Part shown: piece after piece, positions 1-8,986 of the stretch
Layout of the letters: each line of letters starts with the position of its first letter
Position numbering within the stretch: position 1 is the first letter of the stretch
DNA from: Apibacter mensalis
Lineage (GTDB): Bacteria; Bacteroidota; Bacteroidia; Flavobacteriales; Weeksellaceae
DNA: 64,000 nt
NCBI RefSeq assembly: GCF_001418685.1
Contig: NZ_LIVM01000003.1
Coordinates: 124,001-188,000 of the forward strand
Direction of reading: 5' to 3'
The notes under the pieces: model-generated
The model's database searches: none
Told to the model about the DNA's origin: nothing
The model's input: the letters and a program-made list of their open reading frames with translations, nothing else
Made by a program: the position numbers and the translations under genes

Positions 1-1244
1 ATTTCTATTTCATCGTGATGGGCACCAATGGCGTTAACAACTGTTTGATTTTCTCCATATTTTTCTGCCCATTGCATTCCCAAAATTGCATGAGGATATT
101 CAGATTCTTCTTCAGGAACTTTTCCTATATCATGTAGTAATCCGGCACGTTTTGCGATTTTGGGATTAAGACCTAATTCGGAGGCTAATATTCCTGCTAT
201 ATTAGCTACCTCTCTTGAATGTTGTAAAAGATTCTGTCCATATGAAGAACGATATTTCATCCTACCGACCATCTTTACTAATTCAGGATGTAATCCATGT
301 ATTCCTAAATCAATAATGGTTTTTTTTCCAATCTCAATGATTTCTTCTTCTATTTGCTGCTGTGTTTTAGCTACTATTTCTTCAATTCTTGCAGGATGAA
401 TTCTACCATCTGTAACCAATCTATGTAATGATAATCTAGCTACCTCACGCCTTACCGGATCAAAACATGAAAGTAATATTGCTTCAGGTGTATCATCGAC
501 GATAATTTCAACTCCCGTAACTGCTTCTAATGCTCTAATATTACGCCCTTCTCTTCCTATAATTCTTCCTTTTATTTCATCAGATTCTATATTAAAAACA
601 GAAACTGAATTTTCAATGGCTTGTTCAGTACCTACTCTTTGAATAGTTTGTACTATAATTTTTTTGGCTTCTGCCTTTGCATTCAGTTGCGCCTCTTCAA
701 CTATTGCCTGAATTTGAGCTTGAGCCCTGGATCTAGCTTCCTGCTTTAAAGCCTCTACTAATTCTGCCTTTGCATCTTCAGCAGAATATCCGGAAATTTT
801 TTCTAAAATTTCAACCTGTTGCTGATGCATTTGATTTAATTCCGCTTGTTTTTTGGTTAAGGATTCAGCTTTAATCAGATTTTCATTGATAGCTTGTTCT
901 AATTGTTTTTTCTGATTATTATTCTGATGTAATTCTTCATTAAGCTTTGTTTCTTTATCTTTAACTCTTTTTTCTACTTCAAGCATTTTCTTTTCTCTCT
1001 GATTAATTTGCTCTTCGTGTTGTAATTTCAATTCTAAGAATTTTTCTTTTGCTTGAAGCATTTTTTCCTGCTTAATATTTTCGGCTTTAAGCTCCCCTTC
1101 TTTTAAGATCGCAGCAGCTTTGTCTTCCGCTTCTTTTAATTTATTTTCTCTATATTTATTTAGAGAACTTTTCGATAAGAAGTATCCTATACATCCACCT
1201 ATAAAAAGTGTCGCAATTAACTCAAATATTATCGTTACATTCAT
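1..1244 (-). CDS. rny: Ribonuclease Y, partial (C-terminus beyond the window)
   Basis: Membrane-anchored endoribonuclease that starts mRNA decay. Translating the minus strand from the ATG at 1242-1244 gives an N-terminal membrane segment (about residues 4-24), a long charged coiled coil (about 30-200), a KH domain with the motif [10 protein letters not shown] near residue 228, and an HD domain with LLHDIGK near residue 370. About 414 residues are present of the usual roughly 520, so the C-terminus lies off the left edge. The frame is open to position 1. Downstream of zapA on the same strand, separated from it by the structured RNA candidate. Identification is secure from domain order and motifs. 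Confidence 0.96.
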   Translation of the reverse strand, partial: MNVTIIFELIATLFIGGCIGYFLSKSSLNKYRENKLKEAEDKAAAILKEGELKAENIKQEKMLQAKEKFLELKLQHEEQINQREKKMLEVEKRVKDKETKLNEELHQNNNQKKQLEQAINENLIKAESLTKKQAELNQMHQQQVEILEKISGYSAEDAKAELVEALKQEARSRAQAQIQAIVEEAQLNAKAEAKKIIVQTIQRVGTEQAIENSVSVFNIESDEIKGRIIGREGRNIRALEAVTGVEIIVDDTPEAILLSCFDPVRREVARLSLHRLVTDGRIHPARIEEIVAKTQQQIEEEIIEIGKKTIIDLGIHGLHPELVKMVGRMKYRSSYGQNLLQHSREVANIAGILASELGLNPKIAKRAGLLHDIGKVPEEESEYPHAILGMQWAEKYGENQTVVNAIGAHHDEIE

Positions 1245-1319
1245 ACAATTAATTTATATAAAAAAACCTACATCAATTCTATTAAACTTTGATTTAAGTA
1301 AACTCCAATAAACAGGATT

Positions 1320-1525
1320 CAAGCTATGTTATTTTCTCTGTAATCTGCTGTTGATATTACTATCAAATCATCCCGAAAGATGAGAGGCAGCCCGCCATTA
1401 AAAAAAACAATCACTCAGTCAATCAATTCGTGTTGAGTTTACTAAATTGAGTTAGAATCAATGTAGGTTATATCTTTGTTCTACATTTACCTTATTATTC
1501 TAAGATCTATCTGGAAATATGTTAC
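1320..1525 (-). ncRNA. ssrS: Structured ncRNA candidate, probably 6S RNA
   Basis: This 286-bp space between zapA and rny has no open frame but a clear G+C-richer patch (about 1365-1400) with compact hairpins on the minus strand. One is a perfect TCATCT/GGATGA stem closing a TTCG tetraloop (about 1371-1386); another is ATGTAG/CTACAT at about 1462-1487. The place next to zapA matches the known zapA-6S RNA association, and 6S RNA is commonly annotated between zapA and rny in Flavobacteriia (from memory). I could not fold one long 6S-type rod by eye, so the class and the exact ends are inferred. Another structured RNA or a zapA 3' element would also fit. Confidence 0.42.
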
Positions 1526-1530
1526 TTTCC

Positions 1531-1800
1531 CTATAACAATTTACTTATTTTTTTTATTTTAAGTAAAATCTCCTCTTGTTCTTGGGATTTTTCCCTTAAA
1601 ATGTTTTCTAACTCTGATGCAAGTTGTAAAGCAGTCATCGCTAGAGCATCTTGTTTCTCAGATATGTTATAGTTTTTTTCAAAAGTATTAATGTATTTTT
1701 CTATCTTTTTTGCAGCAATCCGTAATACCTCTTCTTCTTCACTTTGTACTACTAGGGGGTAATTTCTTCCCGCTATTCGTATATTTATTTTTTGAGACAT
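1531..1800 (-). CDS. zapA: Cell division protein ZapA
   Basis: Small FtsZ-binding protein that bundles FtsZ filaments at the Z-ring. The 89 residues have the ZapA layout: an N-terminal strand-rich part (MSQKINIRIAGRNYPL) and a helical coiled-coil C-terminus rich in E, K and L. The run around residues 20-45 (EEEEVLRIAAKKIEKYI) fits the family. It starts 6 nt downstream of the small coiled-coil gene at 1807-2100, so the two are probably co-transcribed. Assignment rests on family resemblance and the rny neighbourhood typical of Bacteroidota. Confidence 0.88.
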   Translation of the reverse strand: MSQKINIRIAGRNYPLVVQSEEEEVLRIAAKKIEKYINTFEKNYNISEKQDALAMTALQLASELENILREKSQEQEEILLKIKKISKLL

Positions 1801-1806
1801 TTCTAT

Positions 1807-2100
1807 TTATGAATTCTGCAATTGCGAAATACATGCATCTATTTCTTTAATCATCCTATTCATTTGCAATTTCATCAACTTCTTATATTCTCCACTTCCT
1901 GAAATCGCATTGATGACTTTCAATCTTTTATTTTGCTCTTCAATTTCTTTATATTGTTTTTCTTTTTGAATAAATTTATCTTCTTTTTTTAAAAGAGAAC
2001 TTTCTAAGTATTCATTTTTCCTTATCAATTCTTCATTTTCCTTCTTTAATTCGAGAATCTTGTTTTCCAATTCATTAATTCCCTGAATAATCTCTTCCAT
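1807..2100 (-). CDS. Small coiled-coil protein upstream of zapA
   Basis: 97 residues, nearly all charged heptad-like sequence (about residues 5-75 rich in E, K, L, N), with no signal peptide or membrane segment. The gene ends 6 nt before zapA and so forms a two-gene unit with it. A -7-like box, TATATTTG on the minus strand at 2136-2143, lies 36 nt upstream of the ATG; I found no matching -33 element. A short coiled-coil gene in front of zapA is common in Bacteroidota genomes. A role with ZapA in division is inferred from position only. I do not recognise a named family. Confidence 0.75.
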   Translation of the reverse strand: MEEIIQGINELENKILELKKENEELIRKNEYLESSLLKKEDKFIQKEKQYKEIEEQNKRLKVINAISGSGEYKKLMKLQMNRMIKEIDACISQLQNS

Positions 2101-2430
2101 ATTAGAACGAAAAATTTACTATCCTAACTCTCTTGCAAATATAAGAAATTCTTTTTTAAAAATTAATATCCTATTTAATAGTTTATCCAATAAAATTTTA
2201 CATGCTTCATTAATAAATTATATCATGCCTAAATTTGTTATTTCGTTAATTAAATTTAAACTTTTCCCCTAATTCTCTTCAAGTTTTTATTAATATTAAT
2301 TTAGGTTACTCTATCTTAGCTTTATTTTTTTATCCTTTTTAATTATTCATGAATGTAAAGGCATAAAATAATAAATTAGCATTTACATTTAATATAAAAC
2401 ATACGAGAATAACAGATGTAAGTAAATAAA
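2101..2430. other. Gene-free spacer between zapA operon and porT
   Basis: 330 nt, very A+T-rich, between the start of the coiled-coil gene and the stop of porT (both minus). Apart from the possible -7 box at 2136-2143 I see no open frame, repeat or convincing hairpin. It probably holds the zapA-operon promoter and the porT 3' end. Confidence 0.5.
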
Positions 2431-3192
2431 TTATTCAAATTTAACTGAAAAAACAATAGCTCTAGTATGTATTGATTTTAATGCTCCTGCCCAGTATGGA
2501 GGCGTTCCCGGATTATCTGCAACCAATTCATTATTGAAAAAGAATATTCCTCTTACAGATGGGGTCATTTTAAATCTTTTAAAATAAAGTTCTACACCGG
2601 CTTCTAATTGATAGGAAAAGTTATTAGTTTTCATTCGGAAAGTTTGATTGGTATTATCTTTTTCCTTTTTCTCATTACTTTGTAAGTTTATTAACCAACT
2701 TAAACCAGCCTGTAAATAAGGTCTGGAATTATACCATCTTTCACCGTGAAAATTTAAAAAAAGTGGAATATCTAAATACGTAGATTTAACGTTACGTTTT
2801 ACATCCTGTTCAGTATAAGTAGTTTCGAGACCGTTGGCAATCTCTTCATCAATGATCTTTTGAACATTATTAAAAATTAAATCTCGCTGTGTAAAATGCA
2901 TAGCCGGTTCTAATCTCAAATCAATGTAATCATGAACTTTCATTTTACCAATTAATCCTACCGTAAAACCGCCTTTAGAGTCTACATCAACTAAATACTT
3001 GCCGGTATCTTCAAGACCTTCTTTATTGGGATGAATCTTTAAATCAAAATAATTCATTGCGAGATAATATCCCCAGGAAAATTCCTGATCATCAAAATCA
3101 GAATATTTTTCCATGACATCTCTTGAACGGAACTGCGCATAAACTCCACAATGTATAAATATTAATAATAAGACTATGACTAATTTCTTCAT
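2431..3192 (-). CDS. porT: Type IX secretion protein PorT (outer-membrane beta-barrel)
   Basis: 253 residues with a signal peptide (about 1-19, ending GVYAQ) followed by a small outer-membrane beta-barrel of the PorT family. PorT is needed for the type IX secretion system of Bacteroidota. The sequence has the features I associate with the family: early aromatic residues (FDDQEFSWGYYLAMNYFDLKI), a central MKVHDYIDLRLEP strand pair, and an aromatic-ended C-terminus (VFSVKFE). It follows ubiE by 27 nt on the same strand, and ubiE-porT adjacency is common in this phylum. porZ (55.7 kb) and a PorV/PorQ-family gene (36 kb) in this window support a working T9SS. Confidence 0.87.
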   Translation of the reverse strand: MKKLVIVLLLIFIHCGVYAQFRSRDVMEKYSDFDDQEFSWGYYLAMNYFDLKIHPNKEGLEDTGKYLVDVDSKGGFTVGLIGKMKVHDYIDLRLEPAMHFTQRDLIFNNVQKIIDEEIANGLETTYTEQDVKRNVKSTYLDIPLFLNFHGERWYNSRPYLQAGLSWLINLQSNEKKEKDNTNQTFRMKTNNFSYQLEAGVELYFKRFKMTPSVRGIFFFNNELVADNPGTPPYWAGALKSIHTRAIVFSVKFE

Positions 3193-3219
3193 AGTAGAGA
3201 AAACGATTTTTTAATATAT

Positions 3220-3942
3220 TTATTTTATACCCTCATAGACAGTAGCAACTCCAAAAGTCAACTTTCTAAAATTTGCCTCTTTAAATCCATTTTTAAGGAT
3301 CAGGTTCTTCATATCCTCCCCATAGGGCATAGCATCAACTGAATTGGGTAAATAAGTATAAGCTTGTGAATCTCCTGAAATTATTTTTCCTATATTCGGT
3401 AATATTTTCTTAAAATAGAACATAAAGAAGGGAGCAAAAAAACCACTGGGCTTTGAAAACTCTAAAATCAGTAATTTTCCGCCACTTTTAAGAACTCTTC
3501 CCATTTCAGATATACCTTTTTCTAAATTTTCAAAATTACGAACACCAAAAGAAACCGTAACAATATCAAATTCTCCGTTTTGAAAAGATAATTTTTCCGC
3601 ATCGCCTTTGATAAGCTTTATTCTGTCCTTAAGCCCTTTTTTATTTACTTTAACCTGGCCGTAATCCAACATTTTCTGGGATAAGTCCAATCCGGTTATA
3701 GCCGCTTTTGTTTTTTTTGCATGCTCTATAGCTAAATCAGCCGTTCCGGTGGCAACATCTAATATTTTCCCGGGATTATATGCCACCACTTTTTTTTCCA
3801 ATTGATTTCGCCAATAAATATCGATGTTAAATGATAATAATCTGTTTAAGAAATCATAATTTTCAGAAATATTATCAAACATCTGTTCGACCTGTTTCTT
3901 TTTACTTTCTGTATCGTTATAAGGCTTTACAATATTCGGCAT
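3220..3942 (-). CDS. ubiE: Demethylmenaquinone methyltransferase UbiE/MenG
   Basis: Class I SAM-dependent methyltransferase that makes menaquinone from demethylmenaquinone. 240 residues. The opening (VEQMFDNISENYDFLNRLLS) is the UbiE signature. The SAM-binding motif I is VATGTADLAIE near residues 63-73, with GLDLSQKMLDYG after it and a late motif GGKLLILEFSKP. The C-terminal segment YLPNSVDAMPYGEDM is also typical. Flavobacteriia respire with menaquinone, so the menaquinone role is the likely one. porT is directly downstream. A TACTTTTG box on the minus strand at 3969-3976 could be a -7 element. Confidence 0.95.
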   Translation of the reverse strand: MPNIVKPYNDTESKKKQVEQMFDNISENYDFLNRLLSFNIDIYWRNQLEKKVVAYNPGKILDVATGTADLAIEHAKKTKAAITGLDLSQKMLDYGQVKVNKKGLKDRIKLIKGDAEKLSFQNGEFDIVTVSFGVRNFENLEKGISEMGRVLKSGGKLLILEFSKPSGFFAPFFMFYFKKILPNIGKIISGDSQAYTYLPNSVDAMPYGEDMKNLILKNGFKEANFRKLTFGVATVYEGIK

Positions 3943-3982
3943 ATTATTAATTTGCTGTTCTTAACTTACAAAAGTAAATGTT

Positions 3983-4549
3983 TTATTCAAATGTAGACCG
4001 ATAAAACTCTAAAAATTGGTTTTTTCTAAATAATTTAACCCTTGATTCAATCGAATCAACCTTATTTATTATTTTAGGAAATTTTTGATTAATGTTATAA
4101 TAAAAATCTTGTATTATTAATTGACTATATTCATTAATTTCTCCCATAAATTCTTTTCCATCAATCTTTCTCCGATGGGCTTGATATAACGAATTCATAT
4201 TTTTTATATGACCGTAATATCTTCTAAAAGTGAAATAGGTTGATAAGGAAGGATTAATAAGTCCTCTTGTATTTTTAGTGATCACAAAAAAAGTATCTTT
4301 TAAAATACTTTTACCATGTATATCTTGACTTGAAATAGTATTCTTACCTGAAATAACAGGAATTGAAAGAGATTGCCCTGCGGCAAGTAAATAACTTTTC
4401 CCATTTAATATTACTTTTATTTCATCATTGCTGGGATTATCCAACAAAAATTCATCATTCTTTTCAATATAAATTTTATATATAAAAAATGAAATTAACC
4501 CTATAGATATCGCTATACATAATCCTTGTAAGGAATTTTTATTCAGCAT
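3983..4549 (-). CDS. Hypothetical membrane-anchored protein
   Basis: 188 residues with one N-terminal membrane segment (about residues 9-25). The rest is soluble, with a beta-rich first half (about 40-90) and a helical, lysine-rich second half ending ...LEFYRSTFE. I recognise no family. The gene lies alone between ubiE (minus, 40 nt downstream) and the divergent FabH-like gene (start 103 nt away). Base composition matches its neighbours, so it looks native. The sidedness of the soluble part cannot be decided by eye. Confidence 0.7.
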   Translation of the reverse strand: MLNKNSLQGLCIAISIGLISFFIYKIYIEKNDEFLLDNPSNDEIKVILNGKSYLLAAGQSLSIPVISGKNTISSQDIHGKSILKDTFFVITKNTRGLINPSLSTYFTFRRYYGHIKNMNSLYQAHRRKIDGKEFMGEINEYSQLIIQDFYYNINQKFPKIINKVDSIESRVKLFRKNQFLEFYRSTFE

Positions 4550-4652
4550 ATAACCTTACTTTTATACCCAAAGGTAACAATATTGTAGATTTATTAGTAA
4601 TTATTACATAAATTTGTCGAATTATTATCAAGAATAATATCAAAATTTTAAT

Positions 4653-5735
4653 ATGTTGCAAAGTATTATAACTGGCTCTGGATCGTACTTACCTAAGAAA
4701 ATCGTTCCTAATAGCAATTTTGAAGGAATTACTTTTTATGATGAAAACAGAGACCCCATAACCAAACCTACTCCGGAAATTATTAAGAAATTTGCAGATA
4801 TCACTGAAATAACTGAAAGACGTTATGTTGACGACAAACATGTAATGAATTCTGATCTGGCAGCTGAAGTAGGTAAATTAGCAATTGAAAATGCAAAAAT
4901 AAATAAGGAAGATCTCGATTATATTATCGTAGCTCATAATTTTGGAGATATTGATGCTAATGAAAGACAAGTAAGAATAATGCCATCCATATCTGCTTTA
5001 GCCAAGAAAAAAATTGGAATTAAAAATATTTTGTGTAAGCCTTACGATATGAATTTTGGATGTCCGGGATGGAATGAAGGAATGATTTTAGCTGACCAAC
5101 TATTGAAGGCAAAAGTTGCTAAAAAGATATTAGTAATTGGTTCGGAAACCCTTTCCAGAACTGTTGATCCTTTTGATAGAAATTGTATGATTTTTTCTGA
5201 TGGAGCTGCGGGTGTAGTGTTAGAATCTAGAGAAACGGACAACCCGGTAGGCATTCTCCGGCATTATACTAGAAGCGATAATGGTGAAGAAGTATCCTAT
5301 ATTGCTACAGACTCTTCTTTAAACCCTAATTATGTTGGATCTAAGGCTAATATCCGAATGAAAGGAAGAAAAGTATATGAATATGCATTAACTTACGTTC
5401 CTCAAGTCGTGAAAAAAGTAATCGATGATTCAGGATATACGATATCCGATATAAATAAAGTTCTAATTCATCAAGCGAATGCAAAAATGGATCATGCTAT
5501 ACTGGAAAGAATTTTCAAATTGTATAAATTAAATGTAACTGATATTCCGAAAGGAATAGCACCCATGACTATCCAAAAATTTGGTAATTCTTCAGTAGCA
5601 ACCATACCAACAATGTATGATATGATGGTCAAAGGTAATTTTTTGAATCAAACATTAAAATCCAATGACTTGGTCATATTTGCTTCGGTTGGTGCGGGAA
5701 TGAATATAAATGCTATTTTGTATAGAATGCCATAA
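4653..5735 (+). CDS. FabH-like 3-oxoacyl-ACP synthase III family protein
   Basis: Thiolase-fold condensing enzyme of the KAS III family, 360 residues. The catalytic triad is visible: Cys137 in NFGCPGW, His273 in LIHQANAK and Asn312 in FGNSS. The glycine-rich ending (FASVGAGMNINAILY) also fits. KAS III enzymes condense an acyl-CoA with malonyl-ACP to start fatty acid chains. This longer, divergent form is common in Bacteroidota beside a standard fabH, so starter-unit choice or a secondary lipid pathway is possible. It is divergent from the unknown at 3983-4549 and is followed after 27 nt by the phosphoesterase. The class is secure, the substrate is not. Confidence 0.88.
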   Translation: MLQSIITGSGSYLPKKIVPNSNFEGITFYDENRDPITKPTPEIIKKFADITEITERRYVDDKHVMNSDLAAEVGKLAIENAKINKEDLDYIIVAHNFGDIDANERQVRIMPSISALAKKKIGIKNILCKPYDMNFGCPGWNEGMILADQLLKAKVAKKILVIGSETLSRTVDPFDRNCMIFSDGAAGVVLESRETDNPVGILRHYTRSDNGEEVSYIATDSSLNPNYVGSKANIRMKGRKVYEYALTYVPQVVKKVIDDSGYTISDINKVLIHQANAKMDHAILERIFKLYKLNVTDIPKGIAPMTIQKFGNSSVATIPTMYDMMVKGNFLNQTLKSNDLVIFASVGAGMNINAILYRMP

Positions 5736-5762
5736 ATTAATTACAGAAAGTTTGAAAATACA

Positions 5763-6989
5763 TTGGGCGCTTTAATAGGAATATTGTTTGTCATTTCACT
5801 TATTGTTGAATACTATTGTTATCAAGCTATTAAGGTTTTGACAAATAATAAGCTATTTCGACAATATTGGGTGTTTTTTTCAAGCAGTATCTTATTGACT
5901 ATCCTTATATGGTCCGTATTTATTGATAGGAATAACAAAGGTCAAGTTCATTTTTTATTAGGTTTTTTCATGATTGTTTTTGTACCGAAATTTATTTTGG
6001 CAATAACCATAATCTTTGAAGATTTTATAAGAATGTTGACTTTTTTATTTAAAAAAACTTTTTCAAATCCGTCTGTTAATAAAACTTATTTACCTGAAAG
6101 AAGAAAGGCTATAAGTACTATTGGATTAGGACTTGCGAGTATACCTTTCTTTTCAATAATTGAAGGCATTGTTTGGGGCAAATTTGATTTTCGTGTCAGG
6201 AAAGTTACTTTAAGATTTCCTGATTTACCCGAAAGCTTTGATGGGTATAAAATCGCCCAGCTTTCAGATATACATTTGGGAAGCTTTGACATTCAGGATT
6301 TTGATAAGGTATCCAGAGGTATTAAACTCCTTAACGATCAAAATGCTGATTTATTTGTTTTTACCGGAGATTCTGTAAATAATCTTGCTGAGGAAATGGA
6401 GCCATGGCTTCCCCTTTTGAAAACTATAAAAGCTAAAGATGGTAAATATTCTATTTTAGGAAATCATGACTACGGAGTATATGCTTTTGGAAATAATAAA
6501 ATTGCCCAACAAAAGAATATTGATCTGTTACACCAATATCATAAATCTATTAATTGGAAATTATTAAGAAATGAATCTATAAGACTTTATAAAGAAAACC
6601 AATTCATCAATATTGTAGGTGTTAAAAATTGGGGCCAAGGACATTTTCCAAAAGATGGGGATTTAAATATTGCTTCACAAAATATCAAAGATGGGGAATT
6701 TAATATTTTGCTATCTCATGATCCTTCCCATTTTGACGCCATTGTAAAAAATTTCGCAAAGAAAATGCATCTCACTTTATCAGGCCATACTCATGGAATG
6801 CAATTTGGAATTGAAATTCCCGGGGTTATAAAATGGTCTCCTATTAAATACCGGTATCCTAAATGGGCAGATTTATATCAAGAAAATGGTAAATACCTTT
6901 ATGTAAACCGTGGGTTTGGATTTATAGGATTTCCGGGAAGAGTGGGAATTTGGCCGGAAATAACTGTAATTGAATTAAAAAAAGGTTAA
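5763..6989 (+). CDS. Membrane-anchored metallophosphoesterase
   Basis: 408 residues. Hydrophobic membrane segments cover about residues 1-90, followed by a calcineurin-like metallophosphoesterase domain. The metal-binding motifs come in order: DIHLG near 169, GDSVN near 202, GNHDYG near 233, SHDPSHFD near 320 and GHTHG near 341. The layout resembles YkuE/YaeI-type enzymes, some of which hydrolyse lipid pyrophosphates; the substrate here is unknown. The start is TTG at 5763, chosen because it opens the first membrane segment and no ATG lies nearby. It follows the FabH-like gene by 27 nt. Confidence 0.88.
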   Translation: MGALIGILFVISLIVEYYCYQAIKVLTNNKLFRQYWVFFSSSILLTILIWSVFIDRNNKGQVHFLLGFFMIVFVPKFILAITIIFEDFIRMLTFLFKKTFSNPSVNKTYLPERRKAISTIGLGLASIPFFSIIEGIVWGKFDFRVRKVTLRFPDLPESFDGYKIAQLSDIHLGSFDIQDFDKVSRGIKLLNDQNADLFVFTGDSVNNLAEEMEPWLPLLKTIKAKDGKYSILGNHDYGVYAFGNNKIAQQKNIDLLHQYHKSINWKLLRNESIRLYKENQFINIVGVKNWGQGHFPKDGDLNIASQNIKDGEFNILLSHDPSHFDAIVKNFAKKMHLTLSGHTHGMQFGIEIPGVIKWSPIKYRYPKWADLYQENGKYLYVNRGFGFIGFPGRVGIWPEITVIELKKG

Positions 6990-7061
6990 TTTTGCAGTTC
7001 CTATAATAGCAAACTACATTTAAATTAGCTTACGCTTAGTTAAAACAATATCTTATTAACT

Positions 7062-7922
7062 ATGTTACAATCAATGACTGGCTATGGAAAGTCAGAAGCC
7101 AATACAGAAAATTTAAAAATTTCAATTGAAATTAAAACCCTTAACAGTAAATCTTTAGATTTATTTGTAAGGATTTCGCCAAGATACAGAAATAAAGAAC
7201 TGGAATTAAGAAAAATTATAGGAAATAAATTAGTTAGAGGTAAAATTGATTTTTCCATAGTTATTGAAAATTTAGGTGTAGAAAATAACTCTCGCATTAA
7301 TGTTAATGCTGTTAAAAATTATATATCTAATCTTGAAGAATTACATATCGAAGGATCCCAACTGGATTTCCTTAAGATGGCTATAAGAATGCCAGAAGTA
7401 TTTACTAACCAAGAAATAGAAATTAGTGATGATGAATGGTTGCTTGTTTTAGAATGTCTAAACTCTTCACTTGAAAAGGTAAATGATTTTAGAGCTGAAG
7501 AAGGTAAATCTTTAGAAATTGTTTTAAAAAAATACAATCAAAATATTCTTAATTCATTATTCGAGATTGAAAAATACGAACAGGAAAGAATTGAATCCGT
7601 CAGACAGAAATTGGAAAAACAATTAGCTGAATTGAAAGTCCAATTTGATGAACAGCGTTTCCATCAAGAATTAGTATATTATATTGAGAAGCTAGATATT
7701 AATGAAGAAAAAGTGCGATTAAAACAACATTGCGAGTATTTTTTTAAAGTTATTGAGGAAGAAGAACAAGCCGGGAAAAAATTAGGTTTCATCGCCCAAG
7801 AAATGGGTAGAGAAATCAATACCATCGGTTCTAAAGCCAATCATTCGGAAATACAGAAATTAGTCGTACTAATGAAAGATGAACTTGAAAAAATAAAAGA
7901 ACAAACCAATAACGTTTTATAA
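7062..7922 (+). CDS. yicC: YicC family endoribonuclease
   Basis: 286 residues beginning MLQSMTGYGK, the hallmark start of the YicC/YloC family. The N-terminal domain (about 1-150) and the helical C-terminal DUF1732 domain with EKVRLKQHCEYF and GKKLGFIAQEMGREINTIGSKAN are both complete. E. coli YicC has been described as an endoribonuclease involved in small-RNA turnover. gmk starts 7 nt after its stop, the yicC-gmk pairing seen widely in bacteria. Identification is firm; the function in Bacteroidota is inferred from the family. Confidence 0.93.
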   Translation: MLQSMTGYGKSEANTENLKISIEIKTLNSKSLDLFVRISPRYRNKELELRKIIGNKLVRGKIDFSIVIENLGVENNSRINVNAVKNYISNLEELHIEGSQLDFLKMAIRMPEVFTNQEIEISDDEWLLVLECLNSSLEKVNDFRAEEGKSLEIVLKKYNQNILNSLFEIEKYEQERIESVRQKLEKQLAELKVQFDEQRFHQELVYYIEKLDINEEKVRLKQHCEYFFKVIEEEEQAGKKLGFIAQEMGREINTIGSKANHSEIQKLVVLMKDELEKIKEQTNNVL

Positions 7923-7929
7923 GTAATTC

Positions 7930-8571
7930 ATGGGATTAATATATCAAAAACCGGGAAATGACACTCTTCAACTCAAGGAATTGCTTCCTGGAAAGCATAC
8001 TGAAGGTAAATTAATTATTTTTTCTGCTCCTTCAGGTGCAGGAAAAACAACTATTGTTCATTACCTTTTATCAATATTTCCTGAAATTTCATTTTCTATT
8101 TCCTGTACAACACGTCCTAAAAGAGAAAATGAAGTGGATGGAAAAGATTATTATTTTCTTACGGAAAAAGAGTTTGAGGAAAAAATAAAGAATAATGAGT
8201 TTATTGAACATGAGGAAGTTTATAAAGGACGATTTTATGGAACTCTTCATTCTGAAATAAAAAGATTGTGGAACCAAGGAAAACATGTTATTTTCGATAT
8301 TGATGTAAAGGGTGGTCTTAATCTTAAAAAACAATTTAAAGATAGAGCCTTGGCTATTTTTATAGCTCCTCCTTCTTTAAAAGATCTTGAGGAAAGATTA
8401 AAGAATAGAAATACTGAAAATCTAGAGTCATTACTGGCAAGGATACAAAAAGCTGATCAGGAGCTTTCTTTTGCTAAGGATTTTGATGCAGTTATTATCA
8501 ATGATAATTTGGAAAAAGCTCAAAAAAGAGCAAGAACTCTAGTCAAAAATTTTCTCTATATAAAAGAGTAA
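7930..8571 (+). CDS. gmk: Guanylate kinase
   Basis: Phosphorylates GMP to GDP with ATP. 213 residues. The P-loop is FSAPSGAGKTT (about residues 36-46), and the GMP-binding part includes SCTTRPKRENEVDGKDYYF and IEHEEVYKGRFYGT. About 26 residues precede the usual start of the fold, but there is no internal Met or close alternative, so the upstream ATG is kept. Co-directional with yicC at 7-nt spacing. In many Bacteroidota nadD follows gmk; it does not here. Confidence 0.96.
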   Translation: MGLIYQKPGNDTLQLKELLPGKHTEGKLIIFSAPSGAGKTTIVHYLLSIFPEISFSISCTTRPKRENEVDGKDYYFLTEKEFEEKIKNNEFIEHEEVYKGRFYGTLHSEIKRLWNQGKHVIFDIDVKGGLNLKKQFKDRALAIFIAPPSLKDLEERLKNRNTENLESLLARIQKADQELSFAKDFDAVIINDNLEKAQKRARTLVKNFLYIKE

Positions 8572-8986
8572 GCTAATTACTACCTTCTGCCTCGAAAAAA
8601 TTGCATTTATCATCCTACAATTATTAAATTATTATACTCCAAAAATGTATCATCATTTTTGCTTGGGGCAATTAATTATCAATTATCTTAAATTTAGTAC
8701 TCCCATACAAATTCGAAAATACCTTTAAAAAGTAAAAAATTATTGAATATATAGCTTAAAAAAAGTATTTTTTTAGAATATAAAGCACTTAAAAGATATT
8801 TTAATATATTACAGTTTCATATCAAATCTATTTTAGACTCATTTACTTACCGTTAAATTTTTATTTAGCTTAAAACAACTAATAAGTTTTCACTTATACT
8901 GATAGTTTTGTTAAATTTGAATAATCTTATTCTTGAGACGAACTAAATTATTCTTAAATATTAAATGAGTATCTTTTTATATATCC
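8572..8986. other. Gene-free spacer after gmk
   Basis: 415 nt, A+T-rich. It contains one hairpin, CAAAAATG/CATTTTTG with a 6-nt loop at 8640-8661, that might be the gmk terminator, though no T-run follows it. A possible -7 box TAAATTTG lies ahead of the muramidase gene. The open stretch just after gmk does not resemble NadD or any protein I know. Confidence 0.4.
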
